NCBI GenBank assembly: GCA_902494195.1
Contig: CABUSH010000008.1
Location: 28,149 to 92,148 of the forward strand
DNA length: 64,000 nucleotides
Direction of reading: 5' to 3'
Source of the DNA: an uncultured Collinsella sp.
Lineage (GTDB): Bacteria > Actinomycetota > Coriobacteriia > Coriobacteriales > Coriobacteriaceae
The position numbers and the translations under genes are program-made. The notes below the pieces were generated by a model. It was not told the DNA's origin. It made no database searches and worked only from the letters and a program-made list of their open reading frames with translations. Position 1 is the first letter of the stretch; each line of letters begins with the position of its first letter. This document shows, piece by piece, positions 51,817-61,307 of the stretch.

Positions 51817-54567
51817 CTATTTGGCGTCGGCCCAGGTTATGCCGGTGCTGGCTTCGGCGATTAGGGGGACGCGGAGGTCTACTACGTGTTCCATGACGTC
51901 GCGGACCATGGTGGTCAGGCGCTCGACTTCATCGGTGGGGCACTCAAAGTCCAGTTCGTCGTGTACCTGCAAGATCATGTGGGCGGCAAAGCCCTCTTCT
52001 TCCAGGCGGCGGCTTACGCGGGCCATGGCGATCTTGATGATGTCGGCGGCGGTTCCCTGCATGGGGTGGTTCATGGCCGTGCGCTCGCCAAAGCCGCGGA
52101 GTTGCGGGTTTTTGGCCTTGAGCTCGGGAATATGGCGTCTGCGGCCATACATGGTCTCGGCGTAGCCCGTCTGCTTGGCGCGCGCCACCACGTTGTCGAG
52201 GAACGTACGCACGCCCGGGTAGGCCTCGTAGTAGCGGTCGATCATGTCGCGTGCCTCGGCCATCGAGATATGCAGCGACTGCGACAGGCCGTAAGCCTGC
52301 TGACCATACACGATGCCAAAGTTCACGGCCTTGGCGCGACTGCGCAGGTCGGGCGTTACCTCGAACACGGGAACGCCAAACACGCGCGCCGCCGTCTCGG
52401 CATGGAAGTCCTCGCCCTCGTTAAAGGCGCGCACCAAGTGCTCGTCACCCGAGAGATGCGCCAGCAGACGCAGCTCGATCTGCGAGTAGTCCACCGCCAA
52501 AAAGACGCTTCCCTCGCCTGCCGAAAACGCCGTCTTGACGGTACGACCCAGCTCCGAGCGCGTCGGGATGTTCTGCAGGTTCGGGTCGCTCGAGGACAGA
52601 CGCCCCGTTGCTGTGATGGTCTGGTTGTACGTAGTGTGCACACGACCGTCACCACGGCGTAGCGGGCCCAGCGTGTCCAGATAGGTGGACTTGATTTTGG
52701 ACTTCTCACGCCAGTCCAAAATCAGGCGCACGATCTCGTGGTCGCGGGCAAGGTCACTCAGCACCTTGGCGTTGGTCGAATAATAGCCGCGCTTAGTCTT
52801 CTTGAGGCCCTTGGTCGGAAGCCCCATCACATCAAAGAGCACATGCGAAAGTTGCATGGGGCTGCCGATGTTAAAGGTCTCGTCACCGGCAAGGTCGCGA
52901 ATGCATCGCTCGACCTCGGTGATCTGGGTCGCCAGGCCCTCGGACAGACTGCGCAGCCGATCGGGATCCACGAGCATGCCCGCGCGCTCCATCTTGGCAA
53001 GCACCGGCACAAGCGGCATCTCGATGCCGTCGAACACGTTGGCTGCGTTCTCACGGGCCATGTGGTCGCGCAGCGGTGTGACCAGTGCCAGCGTCAAGGC
53101 GGCCGTGCGAGCGGCGGGCGCAGGAGCGTCCTCGCCAGCACCTTCCGCACCGTGCGCCGCAGGCAGTGCCATCTGCAGATACGTATCGGCCAGATACGCC
53201 TCATCGAACTCGGAGCGGTCGGAATCCAACAGGTAGGCGGCAACCACGGTGTCGAAGATGCGCGTGGAATCGACTGCCAGCGGATCCATGAGCTCGGGCT
53301 CGGAAGAATCGATAGGCGAAAGCTCGTGCAGCAGCGCTTTCATGTCCGGGCTCGCCACGCGGCCCTCCATAAACAGGCGCGCGAGCACGCCGGCAATCAC
53401 GCCGTGGACGAAGTTGAAGCCCTCAACCTCAGCCGCCGCACAGCTGTCGCCCTCCTCGAGCGCGAACAGGCCCTTGGACGTCGCCAACCACAGCGTGCGC
53501 GTCAGTCCAAAGAGCGCGCCCTCTTCCTTGTCGTCGTCCACCACGGCGGCGACCCACTCGCCGGCATCAATCGCACGGGAGACCTCAGCCGCAACGGCAC
53601 CAAGCGCGTCAGCATCGCCGGCGGCTGCGCGAACCATCGCAGGTATCTCAAACACACTGGAGGCAGCAGCAGCCCCGCCCTCGCCGCCGATCAGCGCCAA
53701 GAAACGGTTCTGCATGGCGGTGATACCAAGCGTGCCCAGCGCCGCGGAAACCTCATCGGCAGAAAACGCCGGGAAGGACGTTTCGTCAAAGTCGAGCTCG
53801 ACGGGCGCATCGGTGCGAATTGTCGCAACCTTGCGGCTCAGCAGTGCGTCGTCGATGTGTGCACGCAGGTTCTCGCCCATCTTGCCCTTGACCTCGTCGG
53901 CATGCGCGATGACCTCGTCCAAACTGCCGTACTGTGCGATGAGCGCACTCGCCTTTTTGGGACCGATGCCCGGTACACCGGGGATGTTGTCCGACGTATC
54001 GCCCTTTAGACCGTAAAAATCGGGCACGAGCGCCGGCGTAATGCCGTGATACAGGTCGTCCACGCTCTCGGGCGTCATGATCGCCACGTCGGACAGGCCC
54101 TTGCGGGTCGAGACCACGTTGACGTGCTCGGTCACGAGTTGATACATGTCGCGGTCGCCGGTCACCAGTAGCATGTCGCAGCCGGCCTCTTCACCCAGGC
54201 GCGCCATGGTTCCCAGGATATCGTCGCCTTCCCAGCCCTCGGACTGCAGAATCGGCACGTTGAGCGCGGTGAGCAGCTCCTTAATCATAGGGAACTGCGC
54301 ATGCAGATCGGGGTCCATGGGCGGGCGTTGCGCCTTATACTGCGGCAGCATCTCCATGCGCACGCGCGGTTTGCCCTTGTCAAACGCCACGACCACACCG
54401 TCGGGGTTAAAGGCATCGATCATCTTAAGAAACATGTTCAGAAAGCCAAAGATCGCGTTGGTGGGGCGACCGTCCGGCGCGTTCATGGTCGGCGGCACGG
54501 CGTGGAAGGCGCGGTGCATGAGCGAGTTGCCGTCGATAACGGCAAAAGTGCGGCGCTTGTCAGACAT
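51817..54567 (-). CDS. polA: DNA polymerase I
   Basis: 916 residues. N-terminal 5' nuclease (~1-300): FAVIDGNSLMHRAFHAVPPT, VLVTGDRDMYQLV-like LLVTGDRDMYQLVTEHVNVV, GIGPKKASALIAQYG. The middle region (~310-520) has the 3'-5' exonuclease fold, but the expected DxE is replaced by VVDDDKEEGALFG, so proofreading is probably lost. Polymerase domain (~530-916): RLSSSDPNLQNIPTRSELGR (motif 1/2), FLAVDYSQIELRLLAHLSGD (motif A), RSRAKAVNFGIVYGQQAYGL (motif B), ILQVHDELDFECP (motif C). It acts in repair and Okazaki fragment maturation. Confidence 0.95.
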   Translation of the reverse strand: MSDKRRTFAVIDGNSLMHRAFHAVPPTMNAPDGRPTNAIFGFLNMFLKMIDAFNPDGVVVAFDKGKPRVRMEMLPQYKAQRPPMDPDLHAQFPMIKELLTALNVPILQSEGWEGDDILGTMARLGEEAGCDMLLVTGDRDMYQLVTEHVNVVSTRKGLSDVAIMTPESVDDLYHGITPALVPDFYGLKGDTSDNIPGVPGIGPKKASALIAQYGSLDEVIAHADEVKGKMGENLRAHIDDALLSRKVATIRTDAPVELDFDETSFPAFSADEVSAALGTLGITAMQNRFLALIGGEGGAAAASSVFEIPAMVRAAAGDADALGAVAAEVSRAIDAGEWVAAVVDDDKEEGALFGLTRTLWLATSKGLFALEEGDSCAAAEVEGFNFVHGVIAGVLARLFMEGRVASPDMKALLHELSPIDSSEPELMDPLAVDSTRIFDTVVAAYLLDSDRSEFDEAYLADTYLQMALPAAHGAEGAGEDAPAPAARTAALTLALVTPLRDHMARENAANVFDGIEMPLVPVLAKMERAGMLVDPDRLRSLSEGLATQITEVERCIRDLAGDETFNIGSPMQLSHVLFDVMGLPTKGLKKTKRGYYSTNAKVLSDLARDHEIVRLILDWREKSKIKSTYLDTLGPLRRGDGRVHTTYNQTITATGRLSSSDPNLQNIPTRSELGRTVKTAFSAGEGSVFLAVDYSQIELRLLAHLSGDEHLVRAFNEGEDFHAETAARVFGVPVFEVTPDLRSRAKAVNFGIVYGQQAYGLSQSLHISMAEARDMIDRYYEAYPGVRTFLDNVVARAKQTGYAETMYGRRRHIPELKAKNPQLRGFGERTAMNHPMQGTAADIIKIAMARVSRRLEEEGFAAHMILQVHDELDFECPTDEVERLTTMVRDVMEHVVDLRVPLIAEASTGITWADAK

Positions 54568-54733
54568 ATTAAATACCTCGCTTTGGGCTGGGCACGGTTT
54601 GCTTACTCCAGTTTACACGCTCCCCGCCCCGCGGCCACCGCACATCAAGCTCCCCCGCCACCGCGAGCCCGCGCGTGATACGATGGCTCACGGTACATCA
54701 ACCAGCACGATCGATCCGAAAGGAGCCTGCGTC

Positions 54734-56131
54734 ATGGAGCGTCCCTGCGCATGGAAAAAGTACACGCCACAGCAAGTCGAGGAGCTCGAGGAGCTTTGCC
54801 GCGGCTATAAGCAATTTTTGAGCGAGAACAAGACCGAGCGCCTGTGCGTCAAGACCGGCATCAAGATGGCCGAGGAGGCGGGCTACGTCGACCTGGAGAC
54901 CGTGATCGCCGAAGGCCGCGGGCTCAAGGCAGGCGACAAGGTGTACGCCGCCAACCACGGCAAGGACCTTATGCTCGTCAACCTGGGCACCGCCCCGCTC
55001 GAGCAGGGCTTTAACATCCTGGGCGCCCACGTGGACTCACCGCGCCTGGACCTTAAGCAGAATCCCGCCTTCGAGGCCGGCGACATGGCCTACCTCGACA
55101 CGCACTACTACGGCGGCGTCAAGAGCTACCACTGGGTAGCCTCCCCGCTCGCACTCGTGGGCGTCATCTGCAAAAAGGACGGCACCACCGTCGACATCAA
55201 TATCGGCGACAAGGCAGACGATCCGGTCTTTACCATCTCCGACCTGCTGATCCACCTCTCGAGCGAGCAGATGTCCAAGCCTGCCAAGGACGCCGTCGAT
55301 GCCGAGATCCTCGACGTGATCGTGGGCGGCCGCCCCGTCAAGTTTGACGAGGACGACAAGGACGCCCCCAAGGAGCCCGTCAAGCAGATGTTCTTGGACA
55401 TCCTTGAGGAGCAGTACGACGTCGAGGAGGAGGACTTCCTCTCCGCCGAGATCGAGGTCGTGCCCGCCGGCCCCGCCCGCGACATGGGCCTCGACCGCTC
55501 CATGATCCTGGGCTATGGCCACGACGATCGTGTCTGCGCCTATCCGTCCATGCTCGCCCAGATCGACGTCGCCAACGTGGAGCGCACGAGCATCACGCTC
55601 ATCGTCGATAAGGAGGAGATCGGCTCCGTGGGTGCCACCGGTATGACGAGCCGCTTCTTCGAGAACACCGTCGCCGAGATCATGACGCTCGCCGGCGAGG
55701 ATAGCCCGCTGGCCCTGCGCCGCGCGCTCGCCCGCAGCCGCATGCTCTCCTCCGACGTGTCCGCCGGTTTCGACCCGGGCTATGCCGGCAAGTTCGAGAC
55801 CAAGAACGCGGCCTTTATGGGTCGCGGCCTGTGCTTTAACAAGTACACGGGCAGCCGCGGCAAGGGCGGTTCCAACGACGCCGATGCCGAGTACGTGGCC
55901 CTCGTCCGCGACATCATGGACGAGGCCGGCGTGGACTTCCAGACCTGTGAGCTCGGCCGCGTCAACGCAGGTGGCGGCGGCACCATCGCCTACATCATGG
56001 CCAAGTACGGCATGAATGTCATCGACTCCGGCGTTGCCGTCCTGTCCATGCACGCCCTGTGGGAGGTCGCCAACAAGGCCGATATCTACGAGGCCTATCG
56101 CGGCTACAAGGCCTTCCTCGAGCGCGCCTAA
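54734..56131 (+). CDS. M18 family aspartyl aminopeptidase
   Basis: 465-residue zinc aminopeptidase. Metal ligands are visible in FNILGAHVDSPRLDLKQNPA, ILGYGHDDRVCAYPSMLAQI, TLIVDKEEIGSVGATGM and the C-terminal AVLSMHALWEVANKADIYEA. It starts MERPCAWKKYTPQQVEELEE at 54734 with AAAGGAG upstream; the frame is open for almost 200 codons before, across the polA promoter, without a ribosome site. It removes acidic N-terminal residues from peptides, consistent with peptide import and amino acid use in this organism. Confidence 0.9.
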   Translation: MERPCAWKKYTPQQVEELEELCRGYKQFLSENKTERLCVKTGIKMAEEAGYVDLETVIAEGRGLKAGDKVYAANHGKDLMLVNLGTAPLEQGFNILGAHVDSPRLDLKQNPAFEAGDMAYLDTHYYGGVKSYHWVASPLALVGVICKKDGTTVDINIGDKADDPVFTISDLLIHLSSEQMSKPAKDAVDAEILDVIVGGRPVKFDEDDKDAPKEPVKQMFLDILEEQYDVEEEDFLSAEIEVVPAGPARDMGLDRSMILGYGHDDRVCAYPSMLAQIDVANVERTSITLIVDKEEIGSVGATGMTSRFFENTVAEIMTLAGEDSPLALRRALARSRMLSSDVSAGFDPGYAGKFETKNAAFMGRGLCFNKYTGSRGKGGSNDADAEYVALVRDIMDEAGVDFQTCELGRVNAGGGGTIAYIMAKYGMNVIDSGVAVLSMHALWEVANKADIYEAYRGYKAFLERA

Positions 56132-56144
56132 CCAGCCCCTTCAT

Positions 56145-56213
56145 CAGTTGCGGTGAAATACGGACTAAACTGGCCTATAAACGGCCAAAACAGACCGTAT
56201 TCCACCGCAACTT
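56145..56213. repeat. Repeat family B, paired copy
   Basis: CAGTTGCGGTGAAATACGG (56145-56163) and CCGTATTCCACCGCAACTT (56195-56213) form an inverted repeat with one mismatch, enclosing GGCC-TATAAAC-GGCC. It fills the gap between the aminopeptidase and yaaA and may act as terminator or RNA processing site. Confidence 0.75.
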
Positions 56214-56235
56214 CCTTTTTGGCAGAGGAGAGTCC

Positions 56236-57045
56236 ATGCTGCAGGTCATCATTTCGCCCGCCAAGCAGATGCGCGCGGCCCAAGATGCTTTTGAAGTCCT
56301 GGGCATTCCACCTTTTGCGCACGAGACGGCTCGCCTCCACCGCGCACTGCTAGATATCGAACGAAATGAAGGCAGCGGCGGTCTGCAGACGCTATGGAAC
56401 GTAAGTGACAAACTGCTGGGGCCTTGCCTCAACACCCTGCATGAGTTCGGGCCCATCCTGAAAAACGGCGATCTCGACAATCCCGCACTCGCCCGACACC
56501 TCTCCCCCGCCGTCATGTCCTACCACGGCATCCAATACCAAAGTATGGCGCCCGAGGTCATGGATGCCGCACAGCTCGACTGGCTGCAAAACCATCTCTG
56601 GATCCTCTCGGGCCTTTACGGATGCGTACGCCCCTTTCATGCCGTTGAACCGTATCGGCTGGAGATGGGCGCAAAGCTTGCCGTCGACGATGCCCGAGAC
56701 CTCTACGCGTTTTGGGGCGACAAGCTCGCACGGACCATCGCTCTGGCGAGCTCCAACGCTACGATCGTCAATCTCGCCAGCGCGGAGTACGCCAAAGCCG
56801 TTCTGCCCCACCTCGCGGGCGACGCCACAGTCGTCACGTGCCTCTTTGGTGAAGGCATCCGCAACGGCAAGCCCATCCAGCGCTCGACCGCCAGCAAAAA
56901 GGCGCGCGGCTCCATGGTGCGCTGGATGGCGGAAAACAAGGTCGAGGATGTAAGCGGGCTCACCGCGTTCGACGTTGGCTATCGTCACCTTCCCGAGCTT
57001 TCAAATAAAAACACTTTGGTCTTCCTGAACGAACGGGCCTTGTAG
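56236..57045 (+). CDS. yaaA: Peroxide stress protein YaaA (UPF0246)
   Basis: 269 residues (E. coli YaaA 258). MLQVIISPAKQMRAAQDAFE, YHGIQYQSMAPEVMDAAQLD, WILSGLYGCVRPFHAVEPYR, NLASAEYAKAV and KKARGSMVRWMAENKVEDVS are conserved family features. In E. coli it lowers free iron and limits oxidative DNA damage. AGAGGAGAG precedes ATG 56236. It follows the aminopeptidase with a family-B repeat in between. Confidence 0.9.
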   Translation: MLQVIISPAKQMRAAQDAFEVLGIPPFAHETARLHRALLDIERNEGSGGLQTLWNVSDKLLGPCLNTLHEFGPILKNGDLDNPALARHLSPAVMSYHGIQYQSMAPEVMDAAQLDWLQNHLWILSGLYGCVRPFHAVEPYRLEMGAKLAVDDARDLYAFWGDKLARTIALASSNATIVNLASAEYAKAVLPHLAGDATVVTCLFGEGIRNGKPIQRSTASKKARGSMVRWMAENKVEDVSGLTAFDVGYRHLPELSNKNTLVFLNERAL

Positions 57046-57085
57046 GACCACCGCTACTCTTGAATGTACTGCCTAGGCACGACGT

Positions 57086-57607
57086 CTATTCCGCCAAGCC
57101 GTCGGCTTTGGCAATTTCATTTGTCGTGCCGTCCTGATAGGTAATCTTGACATGCTCAACCTCGGACACCTTGACGCCCGACGGAGGCTCCAGACGCCAT
57201 TCCGTCAGGGCGATATCCATGGTCGTGGGCACATCTCCTTGATCTTTGAGCTTCACCGTGAGCGTTTTGAGCGCCGCGTCAAACGTCACGCGTTCGATTT
57301 CTTCGCCTGGAATGGACCCACCACTCAGCTGCAACTGCACAAACTCATCGCGCGGGTACCAATAATCGCCCGGAATGGCGAGCGTATTGGCATTACCGCC
57401 AGTACTCCTCACCGCCATAATCGGTAGGCTATCATCGGCCTCAAACTCCCAGGCAGCGCCGCCGCGACCGCCAAACGTCCAAATACAAAAGGCAATCACC
57501 AGCACGGCAAGCACCGCAAAGCCAATCGCGACCAACCCATGGTGCGCACGGCCCTCCTCGGCCGATATGTCCCATTGCGTCTCTCGATATAGATGCTTGT
57601 CTTCCAT
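57086..57607 (-). CDS. Membrane-anchored extracytoplasmic protein of unknown function
   Basis: 173 residues. A 25-residue cytosolic N-terminus (MEDKHLYRETQWDISAEEGR) leads into one transmembrane helix at ~26-46 (VAIGFAVLAVLVIAFCIWTF) and a ~125-residue domain outside, rich in beta strands (WYPRDEFVQLQLSGGSIPGE, VTFDAALKTLTVKLKDQGD). GGGGAGG lies 5 bases before ATG 57607. A frame that runs on to 59140 is antisense to thiC and not real. Family not recognised. Confidence 0.72.
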   Translation of the reverse strand: MEDKHLYRETQWDISAEEGRAHHGLVAIGFAVLAVLVIAFCIWTFGGRGGAAWEFEADDSLPIMAVRSTGGNANTLAIPGDYWYPRDEFVQLQLSGGSIPGEEIERVTFDAALKTLTVKLKDQGDVPTTMDIALTEWRLEPPSGVKVSEVEHVKITYQDGTTNEIAKADGLAE

Positions 57608-57679
57608 GTACGCCTCCCCACAGGCACGTTCGTTAGGCCAATCGTACCCATTCAGGCTATACTTGAGCCCACTACATAA

Positions 57680-57770
57680 ACGGGGAGCTTGCAGGACAGG
57701 ACGGCAGGCTGAGATTGGGCGCGCCCGCCCTGACCCGCAAACCTGATATGGGTAATGCCAACGAAGGGAG
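57680..57770 (+). promoter_or_regulatory. TPP riboswitch (THI box)
   Basis: The conserved parts occur in order: ACGGGGAGC, GGCTGAGATTGGG, TGACCC, then ACCTGATATGGGTAATGCCA and ACGAAGGGAG. The 3' strand GAAGGGAG is also the likely ribosome site of thiC, 8 bases before its ATG, so thiamine diphosphate binding can hide it: translational repression. No separate terminator hairpin is seen between the aptamer and the start codon. Confidence 0.95.
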
Positions 57771-57778
57771 CCGTGCCA

Positions 57779-59113
57779 ATGAGCACACAGACCGAGTCCA
57801 AGCTTGTCACGCAAATCGACTTCGCCCGTGCCGGGCAGATCACGCCGCAGATGAAGGAGGTCGCCGAGCGCGAGCATCGCGACCCCGAGTACATCCGCGA
57901 GCGCGTGGCCGACGGCCGCATCGCCATTCCCGCCAACATCGTGCACATCAAAAAGGGCATGCGCGCCTTTGGCGTCGGTGAGGGCCTGTCCACCAAGGTC
58001 AACGTCAACTTGGGCATCTCGGGCGATAAGGCCGATGCCGCCGAAGAGTGGAAGAAGGTCAAGATCGCCGAGGACTTTGGTGCCGACGCCATCATGGACC
58101 TCTCCAACTCGGGCAAGACGCGCCAGTTCCGCCAGCAGCTCATCGACGAGACGCCGCTCATGGTAGGCACCGTCCCCATGTACGACGCCATCGGCTACAT
58201 GGAAAAGCCGCTGGTCAAGCTCACCAAGGACGACCTGTTCGAGGTCGTGCGCGCGCACGCCGAGGACGGCGTGGACTTTATGACCATTCACTGCGGCATC
58301 AACAAGTCGGTCACCAAGACCTTTAAGGAGACCGGTCGCCTGATGAACATCGTCAGCCGCGGCGGCTCGCTGCTGTTTGGCTGGATGGAGGTCACCGGCA
58401 ACGAAAACCCCTTCTACGAGTACTTTGACGAGCTGCTCGAGATTTGCCACGAATACGACGTGACGATTTCGCTCGGCGACTCCTGCCGCCCGGGCTGCCT
58501 CTACGACTCCAACGACGCCACCGAGACCGCCGAGATGATCGAGCTGGGCAAGCTGTGCAAGCGCGCCTGGGCCGCCGGCGTCCAGGTCATGGTCGAGGGC
58601 CCGGGTCACATGGCGCTTGACGAGATCGCCGCCAATATGAAGTTGCAGAAGCGCCTGTGCCACAACGCCCCGTTCTATGTGCTGGGGCCGCTGGTGACCG
58701 ATATCGGCGTGGGTTACGACCACATCACCGCAGCCATCGGCGGCGCCATCTCCGCCAGCTCCGGTGCCGACTTCCTGTGCTACGTGACACCAGCCGAGCA
58801 CCTGTGCCTGCCTAACGCTCAGGATGTGCTCGACGGCCTCATGGCCACCAAGATCGCCGCACACGCCGCCGATATCGCCAAGAAGGTGCCCCACGCCCGC
58901 GACATGGACGACAAGATGGGCCAGGCACGTCGCAAGCTCGACTGGGACGCCATGTGGAAGTGCGCGCTCGACCCGGTTACGGGCAAGAAGCGCTACGAGG
59001 AGTCCCCCGCCGCCACCGAGGGCACTTGCACCATGTGTGGCAAGATGTGCGCCGTCCGCACCGTCAACAAGGTGTTCGAGGGCACCACGATCGACTTGGG
59101 CATGGAGGATTAA
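57779..59113 (+). CDS. thiC: Phosphomethylpyrimidine synthase
   Basis: 444-residue radical SAM enzyme that turns aminoimidazole ribotide into HMP phosphate for thiamine. Motifs: RIAIPANIVHIKKGMRAFGV, NVNLGISGDKADAAEEWKKV, DFMTIHCGINKSV, EGPGHMALDEIAANMKLQKR and GPLVTDIGVGYDHITAAIGG. The C-terminal cluster motif reads CTMCGKMCAVRTVNKVF, i.e. CxxCxxxC, one residue tighter than the CxxCxxxxC of E. coli, a form I associate with short anaerobe ThiC proteins. The TPP riboswitch directly upstream supports thiamine and argues against the related benzimidazole synthase BzaF. ATG 57779 is set by spacing from GAAGGGAG. Confidence 0.95.
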   Translation: MSTQTESKLVTQIDFARAGQITPQMKEVAEREHRDPEYIRERVADGRIAIPANIVHIKKGMRAFGVGEGLSTKVNVNLGISGDKADAAEEWKKVKIAEDFGADAIMDLSNSGKTRQFRQQLIDETPLMVGTVPMYDAIGYMEKPLVKLTKDDLFEVVRAHAEDGVDFMTIHCGINKSVTKTFKETGRLMNIVSRGGSLLFGWMEVTGNENPFYEYFDELLEICHEYDVTISLGDSCRPGCLYDSNDATETAEMIELGKLCKRAWAAGVQVMVEGPGHMALDEIAANMKLQKRLCHNAPFYVLGPLVTDIGVGYDHITAAIGGAISASSGADFLCYVTPAEHLCLPNAQDVLDGLMATKIAAHAADIAKKVPHARDMDDKMGQARRKLDWDAMWKCALDPVTGKKRYEESPAATEGTCTMCGKMCAVRTVNKVFEGTTIDLGMED

Positions 59114-59291
59114 CTCGCCAACGGAGCCACAATCGGCCACAAGGTGTTCGTCAATTGTTGACTTGTGAACATTTGCTTACATTTGCGTAAAGATTGCATC
59201 GCCCGCCCGGGTTCGGCATACAGCCGGCCCGGGCATCTTTATAATGCGGGATAAAAGACCCATTTGAATCCGACCGAACAAGGGAGCGAAC

Positions 59292-60122
59292 ATGGATCGC
59301 AGTAAGGTACCTGCCGTCCTGTCCATCGCAGGATCCGATTCCAGCGGCGGTGCCGGCATTCAGGCCGACATCAAGACCATCACGGCGCACCGCCTGTATG
59401 CCGAGACAGCCATCACCGCTATCACCGCACAAAACACCCTAGGCGTCACCGCCGTGCAGAACATCTCCCCGGATATTGTCGCGGCGCAGATCGATGCCGT
59501 TTTTGACGATATCCGCCCCAGTGCCGTCAAGATCGGCATGGTTTCTTCTGCAGAGATTATCGAGGTCATCGCTGACCGCCTGAGCGCCTGGGACGCAATG
59601 AACGTGGTCGTCGACCCCGTCATGGTCGCCACTTCGGGCGCTCGCCTGATCGCAGAGGACGCCGCCGAAGCGCTTACGCGCTGCCTGTTCCCGCTGGCGA
59701 CCGTCATCACGCCTAATATTCCCGAGGCCATGGCGCTGCTCGATTACGAGGTCGATTCCGAACGCACGCAACAAAATGCCGCCATGCTCCTTACTCGCCG
59801 CTTCGGTTGCGCGACACTGGTCAAAGGCGGACATCTGGTGAACGAGGCCAACGACGTGCTGGCCGAACCCGCGCCGCTCGATGACGAGGGCAACCACCTA
59901 GGCGATCCGCTCACCACGTGGTTCCGCCACAAGCGTATTGAGACCGACAACACGCACGGCACCGGCTGCACGCTCTCGTCCGCCATCGCCTGTGCGCTGG
60001 CGCAGGGCATGGATCTTGCCGACGCCATCAATGCCGGCAAGGCCTACCTAACGGGCGCTCTCGCCGCCGGCTTTGACATGGGCAAAGGCTCCGGCCCCGT
60101 CAACCACATGTGGCAGTACTGA
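59292..60122 (+). CDS. thiD: Hydroxymethylpyrimidine / phosphomethylpyrimidine kinase
   Basis: 276 residues. VLSIAGSDSSGGAGIQADIK, TAITAQNTLGVTAV, VVVDPVMVATSGARLIAEDA, VITPNIPEAMALLDY, TLVKGGHLVNEANDVL and DNTHGTGCTLSSAIACALAQ (catalytic Asp/Cys-like GTGC loop) define ThiD. It phosphorylates HMP-P made by ThiC. AAGGGAG precedes the ATG. It lies 178 bp after thiC with a GC hairpin and TATAAT (59240-59245) in the gap, so it may have its own promoter. Confidence 0.93.
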   Translation: MDRSKVPAVLSIAGSDSSGGAGIQADIKTITAHRLYAETAITAITAQNTLGVTAVQNISPDIVAAQIDAVFDDIRPSAVKIGMVSSAEIIEVIADRLSAWDAMNVVVDPVMVATSGARLIAEDAAEALTRCLFPLATVITPNIPEAMALLDYEVDSERTQQNAAMLLTRRFGCATLVKGGHLVNEANDVLAEPAPLDDEGNHLGDPLTTWFRHKRIETDNTHGTGCTLSSAIACALAQGMDLADAINAGKAYLTGALAAGFDMGKGSGPVNHMWQY

Positions 60123-60280
60123 CCTGTAAGAACGAAAAAAACGAACACGCCGTTTACCTGCTGGTTTAAGTACGACAACAACGGCAGAAGCGCATAAAAC
60201 GGGTTAGCACGCGCACTTGGGATAATTTGGGGATACGCTAGGGTCACCGTCGAACTGACGAATCGTCTTGTTTAATTCAA

Positions 60281-60320
60281 AAAAAGCTCCCTCCCTGGAC
60301 AACCAGGGAGGGAGCTTTTT
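60281..60320. terminator. Bidirectional terminator between thiD and the phage lysin
   Basis: AAAAAGCTCCCTCCCTGG (60281-60298) and CCAGGGAGGGAGCTTTTT (60303-60320) form a perfect 18-bp stem with an ACAA loop. A and T runs on both sides make it efficient in both directions; it separates the chromosomal thi genes from the phage module. Confidence 0.92.
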
Positions 60321-60347
60321 CGTTTGTTGCCAATCAATAATCGAGGG

Positions 60348-61307
60348 TCATCGGTACAACCCACGGACCAGCGCCTTGCCGATCGCGACGTTGGTGTCAC
60401 GGCCGTGGTAGCCATCGGCGCCTGACGAGCCGCACGAGATGCCATGTGCGATAAGCCAACGCTGGTGCTGTTTGATGGTTCCGCTGTTCATCTGGCGAGC
60501 CTGGACACCGCAGAACTCAGGGTAGATCTTGCAACCCACTTTGCGCTGAAGCGCCAGGACCATATCAGAGCCGCAACCTTTTCCGGCCTTCGCCCACTCG
60601 ACGCAGCCCGCATCGACGGCCCAGAAATAAGACTTGTTAGTGAGCCACTGACCCGAGATGACCCCGTCGGCGGAGGTCCCAAGCTGGCGCTGAAGCTCAC
60701 TAATCATCTTGGGACCGAGGTAGCGCGTGTCACCGAGGCTCGAGACGGTGTTGTCCCTGACCTCGGTGTTTGTGCCGCTGAGCATCTTGCCGTCGCCGAG
60801 CCAGTACAAGGTGCCGTCCCACGGATAGCTGTAGTACGGCTTGATGTTGCTCTCGCGCCCCGTCTGATCGCCCTCTGCACCGGTGACGGTGCCTTTTTCC
60901 GAGATGGAAAACTGTGCCAGCATGTCGCCGCGTATGGAGCCGTAGGGCGAGATGCACACGGCGGTGTGATGCCTCTCGTTGAGATAGATGTCGCCGCGCC
61001 GCGCCGACTTTACGCCCATCTTTCGCCATCCGAAAAGCCCGGTCTTGAGCAACTGCGTGCGCATGTTGCCGGTATAGGTGGCGCCGAACGTGTTCACGCC
61101 AACGGCGCGCAGGGCGGTTATCACCGCCGAGCTACAGTCACGGTCGCCGCCCGCGACGGTCACAGTCGTGCCATCGGAAAGAGTGATGACCTCCGTGGTG
61201 CCGTCGCCCATGCGGTTTATCTGGGAATAGCCGTGTCCCGTTCCCCCGTCATGCGAGACGAGGTGCTCAATTACCTGCGCGAAGGCCTCACGCTGAGTGA
61301 TCGCCAC
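60348..61307 (-). CDS. Phage endolysin (Amidase_5/NlpC-type peptidoglycan hydrolase)
   Basis: 319 residues. Catalytic domain ~1-165: GYSQINRMGDGTTEVITLSD, then GGDRDCSSAVITALRAVGVN with the Cys of the DCSS motif, ARRGDIYLNERHHTAVCIS with a His, as in Pal-like amidases. C-terminal ~200-319: two peptidoglycan-binding-like repeats (MISELQRQLGTSADGVISGQ and MVLALQRKVGCKIYPEFCGV). It would lyse the host wall at phage release. The GTG at 61307 has GGAGGAGG 8 bases upstream and is preferred to the ATG at 61325; it overlaps the holin by 20 bp. Confidence 0.85.
   Translation of the reverse strand: MAITQREAFAQVIEHLVSHDGGTGHGYSQINRMGDGTTEVITLSDGTTVTVAGGDRDCSSAVITALRAVGVNTFGATYTGNMRTQLLKTGLFGWRKMGVKSARRGDIYLNERHHTAVCISPYGSIRGDMLAQFSISEKGTVTGAEGDQTGRESNIKPYYSYPWDGTLYWLGDGKMLSGTNTEVRDNTVSSLGDTRYLGPKMISELQRQLGTSADGVISGQWLTNKSYFWAVDAGCVEWAKAGKGCGSDMVLALQRKVGCKIYPEFCGVQARQMNSGTIKQHQRWLIAHGISCGSSGADGYHGRDTNVAIGKALVRGLYR

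Noticed and set aside
57608..59140. Extension of the 57086 minus-strand frame across thiC
   Set aside because: The part beyond 57607 is antisense to thiC and its riboswitch; a good ribosome site and methionine at 57607 define the real protein.
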